Positions 32,872-41,708 of a DNA stretch of 64,000 nucleotides are shown here, piece by piece. The notes beneath the pieces are model-generated. The model was not told where the DNA came from, did no database searches, and saw only the letters and a list, made by a program, of their open reading frames with translations. The position numbers and the translations under genes were made by a program. Numbering within the stretch: position 1 is the stretch's first letter; every line of letters begins with the position of its first letter. Source of the DNA: Enterobacter asburiae (GTDB lineage Bacteria; Pseudomonadota; Gammaproteobacteria; Enterobacterales; Enterobacteriaceae); NCBI RefSeq assembly GCF_007035645.1, contig NZ_AP019632.1, forward strand, positions 2,480,001 through 2,544,000. The letters are read 5' to 3'.

Positions 32872-33099
32872 ATGAAAAAAGTAATCGTTTTTTTTAATGG
32901 TAAGCCAAGTAAAGTTATCACTGTGCTTAAAGGTGTGACATCAATACGCGAAGAATATCCTAATGGAGAAGTGATAAACCTTCAGATAATGTCAGCAGGT
33001 TTTCCCTCTTTAACAGGTGACCATGAAGTGGTCCATGTGGCATCAGATCGAGAGCTTACCTCTCAGGAAATATTAGATGCGGCGCAGAAGTATCTTTGA
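32872..33099 (+). CDS. Hypothetical prophage protein (75 aa)
   Basis: I do not recognise this protein. It begins MKKVIVFFNGKPSKVITVLKG, which looks like a beta-rich start, and ends in a helix with ELTSQEILDAAQKYL. GGTGA precedes the ATG. A strong intrinsic terminator stands 60 bases after the stop, which supports a real monocistronic transcript. The coding sequence is more AT-rich than the host genes. Confidence 0.6.
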   Translation: MKKVIVFFNGKPSKVITVLKGVTSIREEYPNGEVINLQIMSAGFPSLTGDHEVVHVASDRELTSQEILDAAQKYL

Positions 33100-33158
33100 C
33101 GCCAGGGATTCAACACAGACATTCATGAAATCATTATTATAACTACGTTTAATTATTA

Positions 33159-33185
33159 TAGCCTGCTTAACGCAGGCTTTTTTTA
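33159..33185 (+). terminator. Intrinsic terminator after the 75-aa gene
   Basis: The stem GCCTGC / GCAGGC with a TTAAC loop is followed by seven T on the plus strand. Confidence 0.88.
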
Positions 33186-33271
33186 CCCCCACACAAACAT
33201 TTATAATTAAGACATGTACATCCAACACCATGGCAATATGACTTTATTGCTGAGGCAACCATAAGGCTTCC

Positions 33272-33610
33272 ATGAAAATCCTGCATTACACAGTATTAAT
33301 AGTTCTTGAGGCCCCATTCTTAGATAATAATATCAACCCTCTTATCTTGGGTCTCTTGCATGACCGAAACTATTCAAGTAAGTCAAACCGAGGTGTCAAA
33401 CTTCCATCCCATGCATTCATTGGTTCAGAGGGTCAGGCAGTTTTAGAGTGGGAGTCTGAAAAAGATGGAGCAGAAAAACTAAAAAAAAGACTCTACCAGA
33501 TGCTGCATGGAATTACACGTTTAGAAAAATCTCCCACAGCAATTTTTCTAATGATTTGCCCAGAAGATAAAACCTTAACCTTTGTCTCAAGACTTAAAGT
33601 AAAAAAATGA
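33272..33610 (+). CDS. Hypothetical prophage protein (112 aa)
   Basis: Unrecognised. The protein has a hydrophobic beta-strand-like start (MKILHYTVLIVLEAPFL), a basic helical middle (EKDGAEKLKKRLYQMLHG) and a short beta segment AIFLMICPEDKTLTFVSRL. AAGG lies six bases before the ATG. The composition is AT-rich like its neighbours. No partner is evident. Confidence 0.55.
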   Translation: MKILHYTVLIVLEAPFLDNNINPLILGLLHDRNYSSKSNRGVKLPSHAFIGSEGQAVLEWESEKDGAEKLKKRLYQMLHGITRLEKSPTAIFLMICPEDKTLTFVSRLKVKK

Positions 33611-33841
33611 ACATCGATATTTTAACCTTCACCATCTGAAAATTCCGTGACCGTGAAAACTGCGAAAGAAAATCATGAGGCACATCAGTAAATATTGTAT
33701 CATTTGCTAAGCATTGCTGTTACATTCGGTTTAATGATGAATCCTCCTAAGCGGCAGGGCTAATTAACCTGATGATTTGTATATCCAGCGGCTCATCCTG
33801 AATTTCTGAAGCAGCGAGTCACGAGTGGTTAGTTCAATGAC

Positions 33842-33902
33842 TCACCGGGAGGCACCCGGCATCATACCCATAAGCCCCTGTATAATTGCAGGGGCTTATT
33901 TA
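33842..33902 (+). ncRNA. Candidate small RNA element A (shared 19-bp box plus terminator)
   Basis: The box TCACCGGGAGGCACCCGGC (33842-33860) is followed after 11 bases by an intrinsic terminator with stem AAGCCCCTG / CAGGGGCTT and a short T tract. The same box occurs at 62502-62520 and 62754-62772 on the minus strand, each also followed by a terminator. The box itself can fold (CCGGG / CCCGG around AGGCA). No start codon or protein is linked to it. The 376-base gap 33611-33986 contains no other feature I can support. Confidence 0.55.
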
Positions 33903-33986
33903 CATTACAAAAGCATAGTAGTAGACATATTAATCTTAATACTCATAGCCGATAATTAGGTTCGAATGAATATACCGTTTAAAGGA

Positions 33987-35255
33987 TCATCTAACTTTTA
34001 TTAGGTCTGAATACCTCGTAGTATACCGTGGAGATAACATATCCCGTTTCATCTGCCACTGCTGCTGTATGCCCTGCCCGGCAAAATAAAGCGTTCCCTT
34101 TCCATCTTTCCCGTTCAGATAATCCAGAACTTCCATCAACCTCTCGCTACCAGCACGCGGCGCGTTCTCATCGAACAGGTTGAGCTGGGCCACGCCTTGG
34201 CTGAAAAAATCCCCAAGCATGATCCCTGCCTTCTGGTACCGGTGGCCATCCTTCCAAATTTTGTCCAGACACTTTACAGCGGTGTTGATGATGTCGCGAG
34301 AATCCTGAGTGGGGGTGAGAAGCTTCATGGACGCACTGTTACCGTAATACGGCTCGTTAAGCGCAAAGGGAGAGGTTTTCACGAACGTAGAGATAAAGCG
34401 GCAGTACTGATGTTCACCCCGCAGTTTTTCAGCACCACGGGCGGCATAGCTGCAAATAGCCTGGCGCATCTGTTCATACTCAGTAACGCGTTCGCCGAAT
34501 GACCGGCTGCAGACGATTTCCTGCTTAGCTGGTGCAAACTCCTCCAGATCCAGACATGGTTCGCCGCGTAGTTCCCGGACAGTTCGCTCCAGGACGACAT
34601 TGAAGTGCTTTCGAATAATCCACGTACTCTGCTCTGAGAGGTCGAGAGCCGTTTTGATGCCCATGGCGTTCAGCTTCTTACTGATGCGCCTGCCGACGCC
34701 CCAGACGTCCCCCACCGGAACCAGAGCAAGCAGTCGGCGCTGGCGATCAAGATTGGATAGGTCCACTACCCCGCCCGTTTGCCGCTGCCATTTTTTGGCG
34801 GCATGGTTTGCGAGCTTAGCGAGGGTTTTGGTCTGCGCGATGCCAACCCCAACTGTCAGGTGCGTACGCTTTAGAACTGTAGCGCGGATCTCTTTCCCGA
34901 AGTCAGTCAGGTCCCGGCAGTTGCGAACGCCAGTCAGGTCGCAAAAAGCTTCATCGATACTGTAAATTTCGACGCGGGGGCTCATTTCCTCAAGCGTCGT
35001 CATTACCCGGTTCGACATGTCTGCGTACAGCTCGTAGTTGCTGCTGAAGCAAACAACCCCAGCGCGCCGAAATAAGTCCTTTTGCTTGAAGAAAGGCTCT
35101 CCCATTGTAATTCCAGCGGCCTTGGCCTCGGCGCTGCGTGCGATTACACAGCCATCGTTATTCGAGAGAACGACAACCGGTCGCCCTTTCAAATCGGGCC
35201 GAAACACCGTCTCGCATGATGCGTAGAACGAATTCACATCACAGAGCGCAAACAT
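33987..35255 (-). CDS. umuC: DNA polymerase V catalytic subunit UmuC (prophage copy)
   Basis: A 422-residue Y-family polymerase, exactly the E. coli UmuC length. Catalytic Asp6 ([15 protein letters not shown]), [12 protein letters not shown] and the clamp motif AQLNLFD are intact. It is clearly related to, but distinct from, the chromosomal UmuC at 7806. It starts two bases after the umuD stop. Sited in the prophage accessory arm and preceded by a LexA-boxed umuD, it should give SOS-induced error-prone synthesis from the lysogen. Confidence 0.94.
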   Translation of the reverse strand: MFALCDVNSFYASCETVFRPDLKGRPVVVLSNNDGCVIARSAEAKAAGITMGEPFFKQKDLFRRAGVVCFSSNYELYADMSNRVMTTLEEMSPRVEIYSIDEAFCDLTGVRNCRDLTDFGKEIRATVLKRTHLTVGVGIAQTKTLAKLANHAAKKWQRQTGGVVDLSNLDRQRRLLALVPVGDVWGVGRRISKKLNAMGIKTALDLSEQSTWIIRKHFNVVLERTVRELRGEPCLDLEEFAPAKQEIVCSRSFGERVTEYEQMRQAICSYAARGAEKLRGEHQYCRFISTFVKTSPFALNEPYYGNSASMKLLTPTQDSRDIINTAVKCLDKIWKDGHRYQKAGIMLGDFFSQGVAQLNLFDENAPRAGSERLMEVLDYLNGKDGKGTLYFAGQGIQQQWQMKRDMLSPRYTTRYSDLIKVR

Positions 35256-35257
35256 AC

Positions 35258-35677
35258 TCAGCTCGCCGATTTGACTATGAAAGTAACAACGCCGAAAACG
35301 TCGAGCGTATCTTCGCTGCCTACAACAATCGGGCTATAGGCGCTATTCATTGGGATGAGTTGGACAGTTGGACGTAGCTGCAGGCGTTTAACAGTAAATT
35401 CCCCTTCCACCGCGGCGATGACAATGTCACCGTGCTCAGCTGTGCGCGAACTGTCCACCACAAGCAGATCACCATCGCTGATCCCGGCTTCGATCATTGA
35501 ATCACCTGCGGCTTTGACGAAGTATGTTGAGCTCGGGTGAGCGACAAGTAACTCATTGAGATCGATGCGCTGTTCAACGTAATCAGCCGCAGGGCTTGGG
35601 AAACCACACTGTACTAAGTCACTGAAAAGCGGGAGAGCGATAATTTCTCGCAGTTCTGTTGGCCTAATGAAGTCCAT
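35258..35677 (-). CDS. umuD: SOS mutagenesis protein UmuD (prophage copy)
   Basis: A 139-residue S24 protein, the same length as E. coli UmuD. Cleavage site Cys24-Gly25 (LVQCGFPS), Ser60 (GDSM) and Lys97 (FTVKRL) are all at canonical positions. The start at 35677 has GAGGTG upstream; the frame is open 25 codons further, but that would run over the LexA box. UmuC follows directly. Confidence 0.94.
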   Translation of the reverse strand: MDFIRPTELREIIALPLFSDLVQCGFPSPAADYVEQRIDLNELLVAHPSSTYFVKAAGDSMIEAGISDGDLLVVDSSRTAEHGDIVIAAVEGEFTVKRLQLRPTVQLIPMNSAYSPIVVGSEDTLDVFGVVTFIVKSAS

Positions 35678-35692
35678 TGCGCACACCTCTAG

Positions 35693-35712
35693 CACTGTTT
35701 TTATATACAGTA
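35693..35712. promoter_or_regulatory. LexA (SOS) box of the prophage umuDC
   Basis: CACTGTTTTTATATACAGTA contains CTGT-N8-ACAG and lies 16 bases upstream of the umuD start. It is a slightly weaker match than the chromosomal box at 9505, with asymmetric central bases. Confidence 0.9.
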
Positions 35713-35849
35713 GTTGTGTTTGTATGTGTCCGCAAGATACAGGCCCTACCATTACTGCTTAAAGCTTCGCCGTTTCGCTTGTAAGTTTCTCTCTCGTTTC
35801 GAATTATGACTTTTGTAAATTATTCGCTTCAAACTCCATTTGAGTAGTT

Positions 35850-37091
35850 TTAATCCAAAGCCCCTACATCCAGTTCTTTGATTAGCCTTTTGATGCAACT
35901 AACTTCATCCATTAGCGCAAGGATGGCTTCATGGTGAAGGGCGGCGGCCACACCGAAGGTATCGACTGATTTTACATCCTCTATTTCTGAGCCATCTCGT
36001 AACGTTGTTTTTCCATATGATTTAACTGCTTCAGGAAAAACCTTCTCAACTTCCTGAGCAATGAAGCCATACCCATGCGCAGGAGTGTCGAGGCGATCCC
36101 ATTCAACGCCTCGAAGCTGCTGCATTTTCATAAGTGGATCTGCGATTACCGTTACATTCTCTTTGATACGCTCATCAGATGCCGTTACCCAATTGCCTGT
36201 GGCAGCGCCATTGGAATGGAAAACCCAGGTGACCATCCCTTCCTGATTAGACCCTTTCAGGTTTAGTGTGACATTATCAAAATTAGCCCCGCCACCACGG
36301 GCTCCCCCGAAAGACCATTCTCCTGTATACCAGGTGCCTTTGATGAGGTTGACGTAATTACCTGTATTTGGGTTATAGCCACTGGCCACGACCAGGCTGA
36401 TGCCGTTATTCATCAATCCACCGCCACCATTATCCCCTGAATTGATGGCAAATCCGGGGTTACCGTTAATCCCTGGCTGGACTGTAATTGGGCTCGTAAT
36501 TTTCCCACCCGCTTTCTGATCGACAGTATTTAAGCGCGAATCATCGCCTGCGGCTACCGTTCCAGCCGCAGTTCCGACGTCCATGGTGGCGCTGTCTCCC
36601 AAACCGAGGTTTGTGCGAGCGCCTGATTCGGTTGTCGATCCGGTACCGCCTTGGTTAACAGGCACTGCCCCGCCGCTCTTCGTTGCCATATTGTCAGACA
36701 GATATTTCCATGAAGGGCCGTTGAAGGTAGTGCCGTCTGGCAGCTTCACTGTGATGTTTCCAGCGGCGGTGTAAACCTGCTGCCAGTTCTGTTTGTCGTA
36801 ATTCAGTCCACGCAGTGCTTCAGCACTTTGCGCCACCAGCGCGGCAGTTACCATGTTCAGCGCCACGCGGGGAACTGCTGACCAGGCCGCACCGGATTGC
36901 GTTGGCCCGGTAAAGTTGCTGACCAGCGTCAACTGGGTATTGCTCTCGACTGATTTGACTGGCAGCGTATACGGAACGCCGCCCACAGTTGAGACAATGA
37001 AGTCACCTGCAGCGATTTCAGTTGCAAATGCCGTTCCGCTACCACCAACAATAGCGGACCCGTTTGTGAGGGTAATTGTACCTGCCGACAT
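35850..37091 (-). CDS. Phage tail fibre with C-terminal S74 intramolecular chaperone
   Basis: A 413-residue tail appendage. The N-terminal part is rich in Gly, Thr and Ser (GTITLTNGSAIVGGSG) and probably attaches to the tail tip. From about residue 305 comes the S74 peptidase/chaperone domain: ASDERIKENVTVIADPL, with the catalytic Ser of the SDER motif, and GYGFIAQEVEKVFPEAV. This domain helps trimer folding and then cuts itself off. AGGAG precedes the start. Host receptor unknown. Confidence 0.9.
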   Translation of the reverse strand: MSAGTITLTNGSAIVGGSGTAFATEIAAGDFIVSTVGGVPYTLPVKSVESNTQLTLVSNFTGPTQSGAAWSAVPRVALNMVTAALVAQSAEALRGLNYDKQNWQQVYTAAGNITVKLPDGTTFNGPSWKYLSDNMATKSGGAVPVNQGGTGSTTESGARTNLGLGDSATMDVGTAAGTVAAGDDSRLNTVDQKAGGKITSPITVQPGINGNPGFAINSGDNGGGGLMNNGISLVVASGYNPNTGNYVNLIKGTWYTGEWSFGGARGGGANFDNVTLNLKGSNQEGMVTWVFHSNGAATGNWVTASDERIKENVTVIADPLMKMQQLRGVEWDRLDTPAHGYGFIAQEVEKVFPEAVKSYGKTTLRDGSEIEDVKSVDTFGVAAALHHEAILALMDEVSCIKRLIKELDVGALD

Positions 37092-37114
37092 AAAAAACTC
37101 CTGAGCTCAGATAA

Positions 37115-37138
37115 TAAAAAACCCGCCGAAGCGGGTTC
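37115..37138 (-). terminator. Intrinsic terminator between cor and the tail fibre gene
   Basis: On the minus strand the stem AACCCGC / GCGGGTT (loop TTCG) is followed by a T run. It separates cor from the tail fibre, so the fibre probably needs Q antitermination. Confidence 0.85.
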
Positions 37139-37147
37139 TTGTTTTGT

Positions 37148-37387
37148 TCATTTTGAACAGGTCGACCTGGTGAAGTTATTTTTGCTCACCCATCGCCAGT
37201 TGAAGGGGTAGCCTGCTCTATATTCTGTCTGACTGGCTACTTTACGCACACCATAAATCTGTACCGACTGAACCTGGCCACCAATAAGCGCTTCTGCCTC
37301 GCATAATGGTTCCTGCTTTTGCAGAACTGAACCGGAGCAAGCAGAAAGAAACAGGCAGAATACCATCGCGAATATTATTTTTGTCAT
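37148..37387 (-). CDS. cor: Superinfection-exclusion lipoprotein Cor
   Basis: A 79-residue lipoprotein: signal peptide MTKIIFAMVFCLFLSAC with lipobox LSAC (Cys17), then a short mature part with EPLCEAEALIGGQVQSVQI and AGYPFNWRWVSKNNFTRSTC. This matches the Cor family of phi80 and N15 as I recall it, which blocks the FhuA receptor and stops infection by FhuA-dependent phages such as T1, T5 and N15. Its position beside the tail fibre is also that of N15/phi80. AAGGTG precedes the ATG, and a possible private promoter lies upstream. Confidence 0.85.
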   Translation of the reverse strand: MTKIIFAMVFCLFLSACSGSVLQKQEPLCEAEALIGGQVQSVQIYGVRKVASQTEYRAGYPFNWRWVSKNNFTRSTCSK

Positions 37388-37435
37388 TTCACACCTTGGC
37401 TAGTTTTTAATAAGTAAAACTAACGCAGCGGTATT

Positions 37436-37463
37436 AAAATATAAAATAGATATAACAGATCAA
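37436..37463 (-). promoter_or_regulatory. Candidate promoter for cor
   Basis: On the minus strand, TTGATC, a 16-base spacer and TATTTT lie in an AT-rich gap about 50 bases before the cor start. A private promoter would let cor be expressed in the lysogen while the late operon is silent. The match is moderate. Confidence 0.4.
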
Positions 37464-37490
37464 TTATGTGGATTTGATCGCTTAAAACGA

Positions 37491-38168
37491 TCAATCATAG
37501 GCGGCAGTGTTGATAGCCGTCAAAGCTATCCCAGTCGTTGTCCCACCAGCAGCAGAACCGGTAGCCGTGGTCGAAGGCGCGGCATTAATTCTGGTTGATG
37601 AACCATTAAACCGACATCCTGAGTAAGCGGTGATATTCACAATGGTGGGTGGTTTAGTGTTATTGTTCTGGATTATCTGGGAGCCAAGAATAGCGGGTGC
37701 CACCGCATAACTACCAGGCAGAGTGACGTCAATATTAATTCCACCTGTCGTAGCTCCAGGCGACCCAACAGTCACAAGGTCACTCAGTATCCGACTTTCG
37801 TTTGTCAGAACCAACTTCCCAGTGGCATCCCAGATAGCAAATCCCCATTTTGGCAATGTCTGAGGATAAATAGCAAAGATGTAAGCCGTTAATGTATGTG
37901 CCTGTCCATAAGGATTGCTCGATCCAACAAGAATATTTCCTCCTGATCGGGCCGCAGTGACTATTGTAGGCTGAACTGTATCACTCGTTTTGCAAAAAAC
38001 CATTGCTGGATAAGACACGTCCAGAGCTACTTCTGCAGATGCACCGTGATATGCCCCGCTTGCTACTGAATTAACCACTACCTTCCTGTAGAGACAAAAT
38101 GGTGTGGACTGTGGCGTGATAAAGGGATTCCCATTATCCAGAGCTATCAGTGCGCCATAATCTGCCAT
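37491..38168 (-). CDS. Phage tail-tip-associated protein (unknown, 225 aa)
   Basis: A 225-residue, beta-rich protein without a clear catalytic motif. MADYGALIALDNGNPFITPQ at the start and the Gly/Thr/Ala-rich end (TGSAAGGTTTGIALTAINTA) are typical of structural tail proteins found downstream of J in N15-like phages. Its start overlaps the previous stop by one base, so it is translationally coupled to the upstream gene. Role unknown, probably part of the tail tip or fibre base. Confidence 0.7.
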   Translation of the reverse strand: MADYGALIALDNGNPFITPQSTPFCLYRKVVVNSVASGAYHGASAEVALDVSYPAMVFCKTSDTVQPTIVTAARSGGNILVGSSNPYGQAHTLTAYIFAIYPQTLPKWGFAIWDATGKLVLTNESRILSDLVTVGSPGATTGGINIDVTLPGSYAVAPAILGSQIIQNNNTKPPTIVNITAYSGCRFNGSSTRINAAPSTTATGSAAGGTTTGIALTAINTAAYD

Positions 38169-38470
38169 TACGCCTTCTCCACAAAAACTACGAGCTCACA
38201 TTCAGAGGCTGGATAGTTTCCAATCCCTACGCTGCTTGCAGCGCCGAGAGTTATCGTATTTCCGCTTGCGACGATACGGCGCCCCACCGATATCGCCCCC
38301 TTATCCAGAGAAACGACAAACCCGACCTTCATTCCTGCCGGAATGGTAAACGACCAGCTTCCGGAGTTCTGCCCTTCAGAAAGTTGAATACGGCCGACCA
38401 CTGAAACTGGCTTAATACCATAATTGTTCGGATTGCCATTGGCATCCCATGTCTGAATGCCCCACGTCAT
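38168..38470 (-). CDS. Small tail-tip protein (100 aa)
   Basis: A 100-residue protein beginning MTWGIQTWDANGNPNNYGIK, a start seen in proteins next to J in N15- and phi80-like phages. It is beta-rich with no membrane segment. Start and stop both overlap neighbours by one base (TAATG), showing tight coupling between J and the following gene. Function unknown. Confidence 0.7.
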   Translation of the reverse strand: MTWGIQTWDANGNPNNYGIKPVSVVGRIQLSEGQNSGSWSFTIPAGMKVGFVVSLDKGAISVGRRIVASGNTITLGAASSVGIGNYPASECELVVFVEKA

Positions 38471-41400
38471 TAAAATACCCCTGTAAGTTTGCCAATCTGT
38501 ACGCGGAGGACGCCGTTCGCATCCCTGATGCTGTCAGTAACGTTCGTAGTCTTTCTTGCGCCCTGCCCGTCACTGCCGTAGTTTTCCCAGGTCCCCCCTT
38601 TATCCAGTTTCCACCCGGACTGCCCTGGGACGTAATTGTTGGACTGGATGAAGTTGCCGATTTTGGCATTGGTGATGGTGCCATCCTGAATAAACGCTGA
38701 GCTCATAAATACCTGACCATTAACAACCGCGAACGGTGAATACTGGGTATCATCGCTGCCACTCACCAGCACGAACTGATTAGCGTTAAAACCAACACGT
38801 GTAACTACTGGCTTCCCGGCCTCAGCAAGCACGGCAATCGACATCCCGGCGTTGTACATCACACCGTTTATCCTCACGCCTGTTTTGAGGGTGTAGATTG
38901 CCGAAGCGCCGGAGGCATCAACAACGGCTGTAAGCTTGTCTTCCAGGGAGGCGGTGACGTTGTTGATCTGCGCCTGCACCTGTGTCGACATTTCGGCCAT
39001 TGCCCTGTCCACCTCAGCAATAGTCGTTTTCACAACCAGAATATCGGCGCGAACCTCTCCGTATTGCGCCCATTGATGTTCAACTGTTCCGTGGTTGGCC
39101 AGCGCGTTCTGCATTGTGGCTTCAAGATTGGTATCAATATCGCTGGTCAAGCGGTCGCCGTCGGCCGAGGTAAGGAAATCGTCTGCGATTTCACCCAGAT
39201 AATCATCGGCGTTATCGTTAGACATCCCCCTGATCCAGTCGGTATAACCGGACTCGTTACCCGTTTTGTCTACCAGTTGCGCGCGGTACCAGAATTCCTG
39301 CCCTGCTTTAAGGCCGAGCTGGGTGTATTCCGCAGATGGATAAGGCACATCTGAGAGCAGGAGTGGATCTGAAAAGTCACTGTTGGCAGTGTACTGAATT
39401 TCCGTTTTTAGCGTATCGCCGGTGTTTGCCGGAAAACCCCAGTTCAGACGGATCCCCCAGTTAATGCCCGTGGCCGTGAATCCTAATGGCTTAGGCGGAT
39501 TACCTACTTTGCCGGTCAGGATCTTCTCTTCTGAATATCCCCATCCTGAGGAAATTTCAGCGGCATTAATTGCGCGCAAGCGCACCAGGTAGCGCCCGGA
39601 ATAAATCCCCGGGACGTCGAATGACGTGGTGGAGCTGCGCGGCACGTTAACCCAGTTCCCGTCATTGCGGCGCCACTGCGCCTCATAAGCGATGGCATTT
39701 TGTGCCTGGTCCCAGCTCACTCTCATGGTTTCGACGCTGATATTCTGCTGAACCACCGAAAACGAGCTGATCGCGATGTTGGCTGGCGGCGACTGATTGC
39801 CTGGAGGGATGACACTTACCGGCCGCTGATCAATGATGGCACCCGTATCGATTCGGGCATATTTATCCGGATCGTGATTTGCCCCCGTGATGGTATATGT
39901 CCCGTCATTGTTATCGGTGACACTAATTACCCTGTACTGCTGCGCATAGAGTTCATCAGATTCAATTACCCATCCAGCCTCAGCCTGCGGAAGTTCACTA
40001 AAGGAAGTTGTTAAGGTGACCATTTCACCGGACAGGGACTGAATCGTCCGGGATTGGGTAATGCCCGACGGCAGGTTTACCATTATCCTGTCACCGGCCT
40101 TAGCGCTTGGCACCCGGTCAAGTTTGAGTACACGACCATTAACCGCGGATAATCGACCACCTAAATCTCTCCCTGAAAGATTTCGGTCAGAAACAGCAAT
40201 TATGTAGCCCGGCTGAGGAATATTGCCGTCCAGACCAACGTCAAACGTTACAACCCTGTCTTTATTGTTGGTCAGGATCCCCCAGCGCCCTTTCCTGTTT
40301 GCCTCAGACTGTCGGGTGCACCCGATGGCGGTGATCTCAAGCTGGTTGAAACCATAGCGCGCCACCAGCGCTTGCTCGAAGACGGGCTCCATTGCATCAG
40401 CATAGCCATTTGCCGGATCAGACCAGGATACAAGAGCGTTTGTATAGCGACTTTTGGTTGTGCTGCTGGCATACACAAATTTGCCGTCGACGACGTTAGC
40501 GTGCGTGTAGGTAAAATCGACATCTCTGGGCATGTCTGCAAGGGCAACAATCTGGTCGTCTCCCCAGTAGGTCATACCTCGAAAAATGGCAGCGAAGTCT
40601 CGCAGGACAATGTAAGCGTCATTTCGATCCTGAATGTATACGTTGCAGGTGTAACGAGGTTCAGTTCCGCTGCCGCCCTTACCATCCGGTACTGGTTGAT
40701 CACAATATTGAGAGACCTGATAAAGCGTCCATTTGTCGATATTGGCTGCCGTTAGCCGATTACCAAGGCCGAAGCGGTCAGTGACCACCAGATCGTAAAA
40801 TATCCACGCAGGGTTATCCGTCCATGCCCACTTAAATGCGCCCGTCCAGGTACCGCTGTATGTTTGTGTTTCAGGGTCATAGTTATCGGGCACACGAATA
40901 ACACGCCCGCGGGGCTCGCAGGAAATTTGCGGAATTGAACCATTGAACTGGCTCGAGTCAAATTCAATGTACAGAAGCGCGGTATTCGGATAACGCAGTT
41001 TCGCGTCGATTACTTCTGTGAAGCTTTGCAGCGTCATCGTGTCGCCAATCTTCGCGCTATTGGCATCGGCTGTAATCTTGCGCAGCCTGATGGTCCATGT
41101 GCTGCCCGCCTGAGGTAAATCAATACGGTGGCTGCGTTCATAACCGGAGGTGGTTTTCCCGGTCACGCTGGTATTTAGCACCGTCTGCCAGGTACCGCCA
41201 TCTGTCTGAAGGTCAATTGCGTAGTTGACCGAATAGCCAACCAGATCGCCATCGTCCTCCTGTTTGAAGAGAGAAGGCCATTTTAGACGCAGGCGAACAG
41301 CTGAAAGCTGCGTATTGGTGACCGTGCGCGTCCATGCAGTGGTGCTGGAAACTTCGGAACCTACATTGATTTCATTTTCGGTACCCGGGATCCCTTGAAT

Positions 41401-41655
41401 GTATTTTTGCGCCTGAGTTCCAGAACGAAACTCCCACGCCACACCGCTGAAGTTCTGCGAACCATCTGCGTTCTCAAGTGCAGTGCCATCGAGATAAATA
41501 TCGCGCGCAGTCAGGCCACCAGCAAACTCTCCCTCTCCCAGCGCGAGAAGGATTTTTGCCTTGGCTACTGACTGCAGATCGTCTGGCTGTTCCGTAGGAG
41601 TTCTTGAGCTTGAACTGCCGCCCTTGCGGCCTTTAATAGCGGTTGCTATAGCCAT
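38470..41655 (-). CDS. Host-specificity / central tail tip protein J
   Basis: A 1061-residue lambda gpJ homologue. The N-terminal half has the conserved tail hub sequence (KGRKGGSSSSRTPTEQPDDL, then LGEGEFAGGL and YRRYQ-type hub strands). A fibronectin type III region covers about residues 610-800 (SVETMRVSWDQAQNAIAYEAQWR). The C-terminal part after residue 880 carries the central fibre and receptor-binding tip. It decides the host receptor; with Cor nearby, FhuA is a reasonable guess but unproven. A terminator stands between J and the preceding gene. Confidence 0.94.
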   Translation of the reverse strand: MAIATAIKGRKGGSSSSRTPTEQPDDLQSVAKAKILLALGEGEFAGGLTARDIYLDGTALENADGSQNFSGVAWEFRSGTQAQKYIQGIPGTENEINVGSEVSSTTAWTRTVTNTQLSAVRLRLKWPSLFKQEDDGDLVGYSVNYAIDLQTDGGTWQTVLNTSVTGKTTSGYERSHRIDLPQAGSTWTIRLRKITADANSAKIGDTMTLQSFTEVIDAKLRYPNTALLYIEFDSSQFNGSIPQISCEPRGRVIRVPDNYDPETQTYSGTWTGAFKWAWTDNPAWIFYDLVVTDRFGLGNRLTAANIDKWTLYQVSQYCDQPVPDGKGGSGTEPRYTCNVYIQDRNDAYIVLRDFAAIFRGMTYWGDDQIVALADMPRDVDFTYTHANVVDGKFVYASSTTKSRYTNALVSWSDPANGYADAMEPVFEQALVARYGFNQLEITAIGCTRQSEANRKGRWGILTNNKDRVVTFDVGLDGNIPQPGYIIAVSDRNLSGRDLGGRLSAVNGRVLKLDRVPSAKAGDRIMVNLPSGITQSRTIQSLSGEMVTLTTSFSELPQAEAGWVIESDELYAQQYRVISVTDNNDGTYTITGANHDPDKYARIDTGAIIDQRPVSVIPPGNQSPPANIAISSFSVVQQNISVETMRVSWDQAQNAIAYEAQWRRNDGNWVNVPRSSTTSFDVPGIYSGRYLVRLRAINAAEISSGWGYSEEKILTGKVGNPPKPLGFTATGINWGIRLNWGFPANTGDTLKTEIQYTANSDFSDPLLLSDVPYPSAEYTQLGLKAGQEFWYRAQLVDKTGNESGYTDWIRGMSNDNADDYLGEIADDFLTSADGDRLTSDIDTNLEATMQNALANHGTVEHQWAQYGEVRADILVVKTTIAEVDRAMAEMSTQVQAQINNVTASLEDKLTAVVDASGASAIYTLKTGVRINGVMYNAGMSIAVLAEAGKPVVTRVGFNANQFVLVSGSDDTQYSPFAVVNGQVFMSSAFIQDGTITNAKIGNFIQSNNYVPGQSGWKLDKGGTWENYGSDGQGARKTTNVTDSIRDANGVLRVQIGKLTGVF

Positions 41656-41664
41656 ATTGCGCCC

Positions 41665-41691
41665 ATAAAAAAAGCCACCCGGAGGTGGCTT
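41665..41691 (-). terminator. Intrinsic terminator just upstream of J
   Basis: On the minus strand AGCCACC / GGTGGCT with a four-base loop is followed by seven T. It sits between the unknown gene at 41709 and J, ten bases before J's start codon. Confidence 0.88.
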
Positions 41692-41708
41692 ATTGAAATG
41701 TATTTAAT

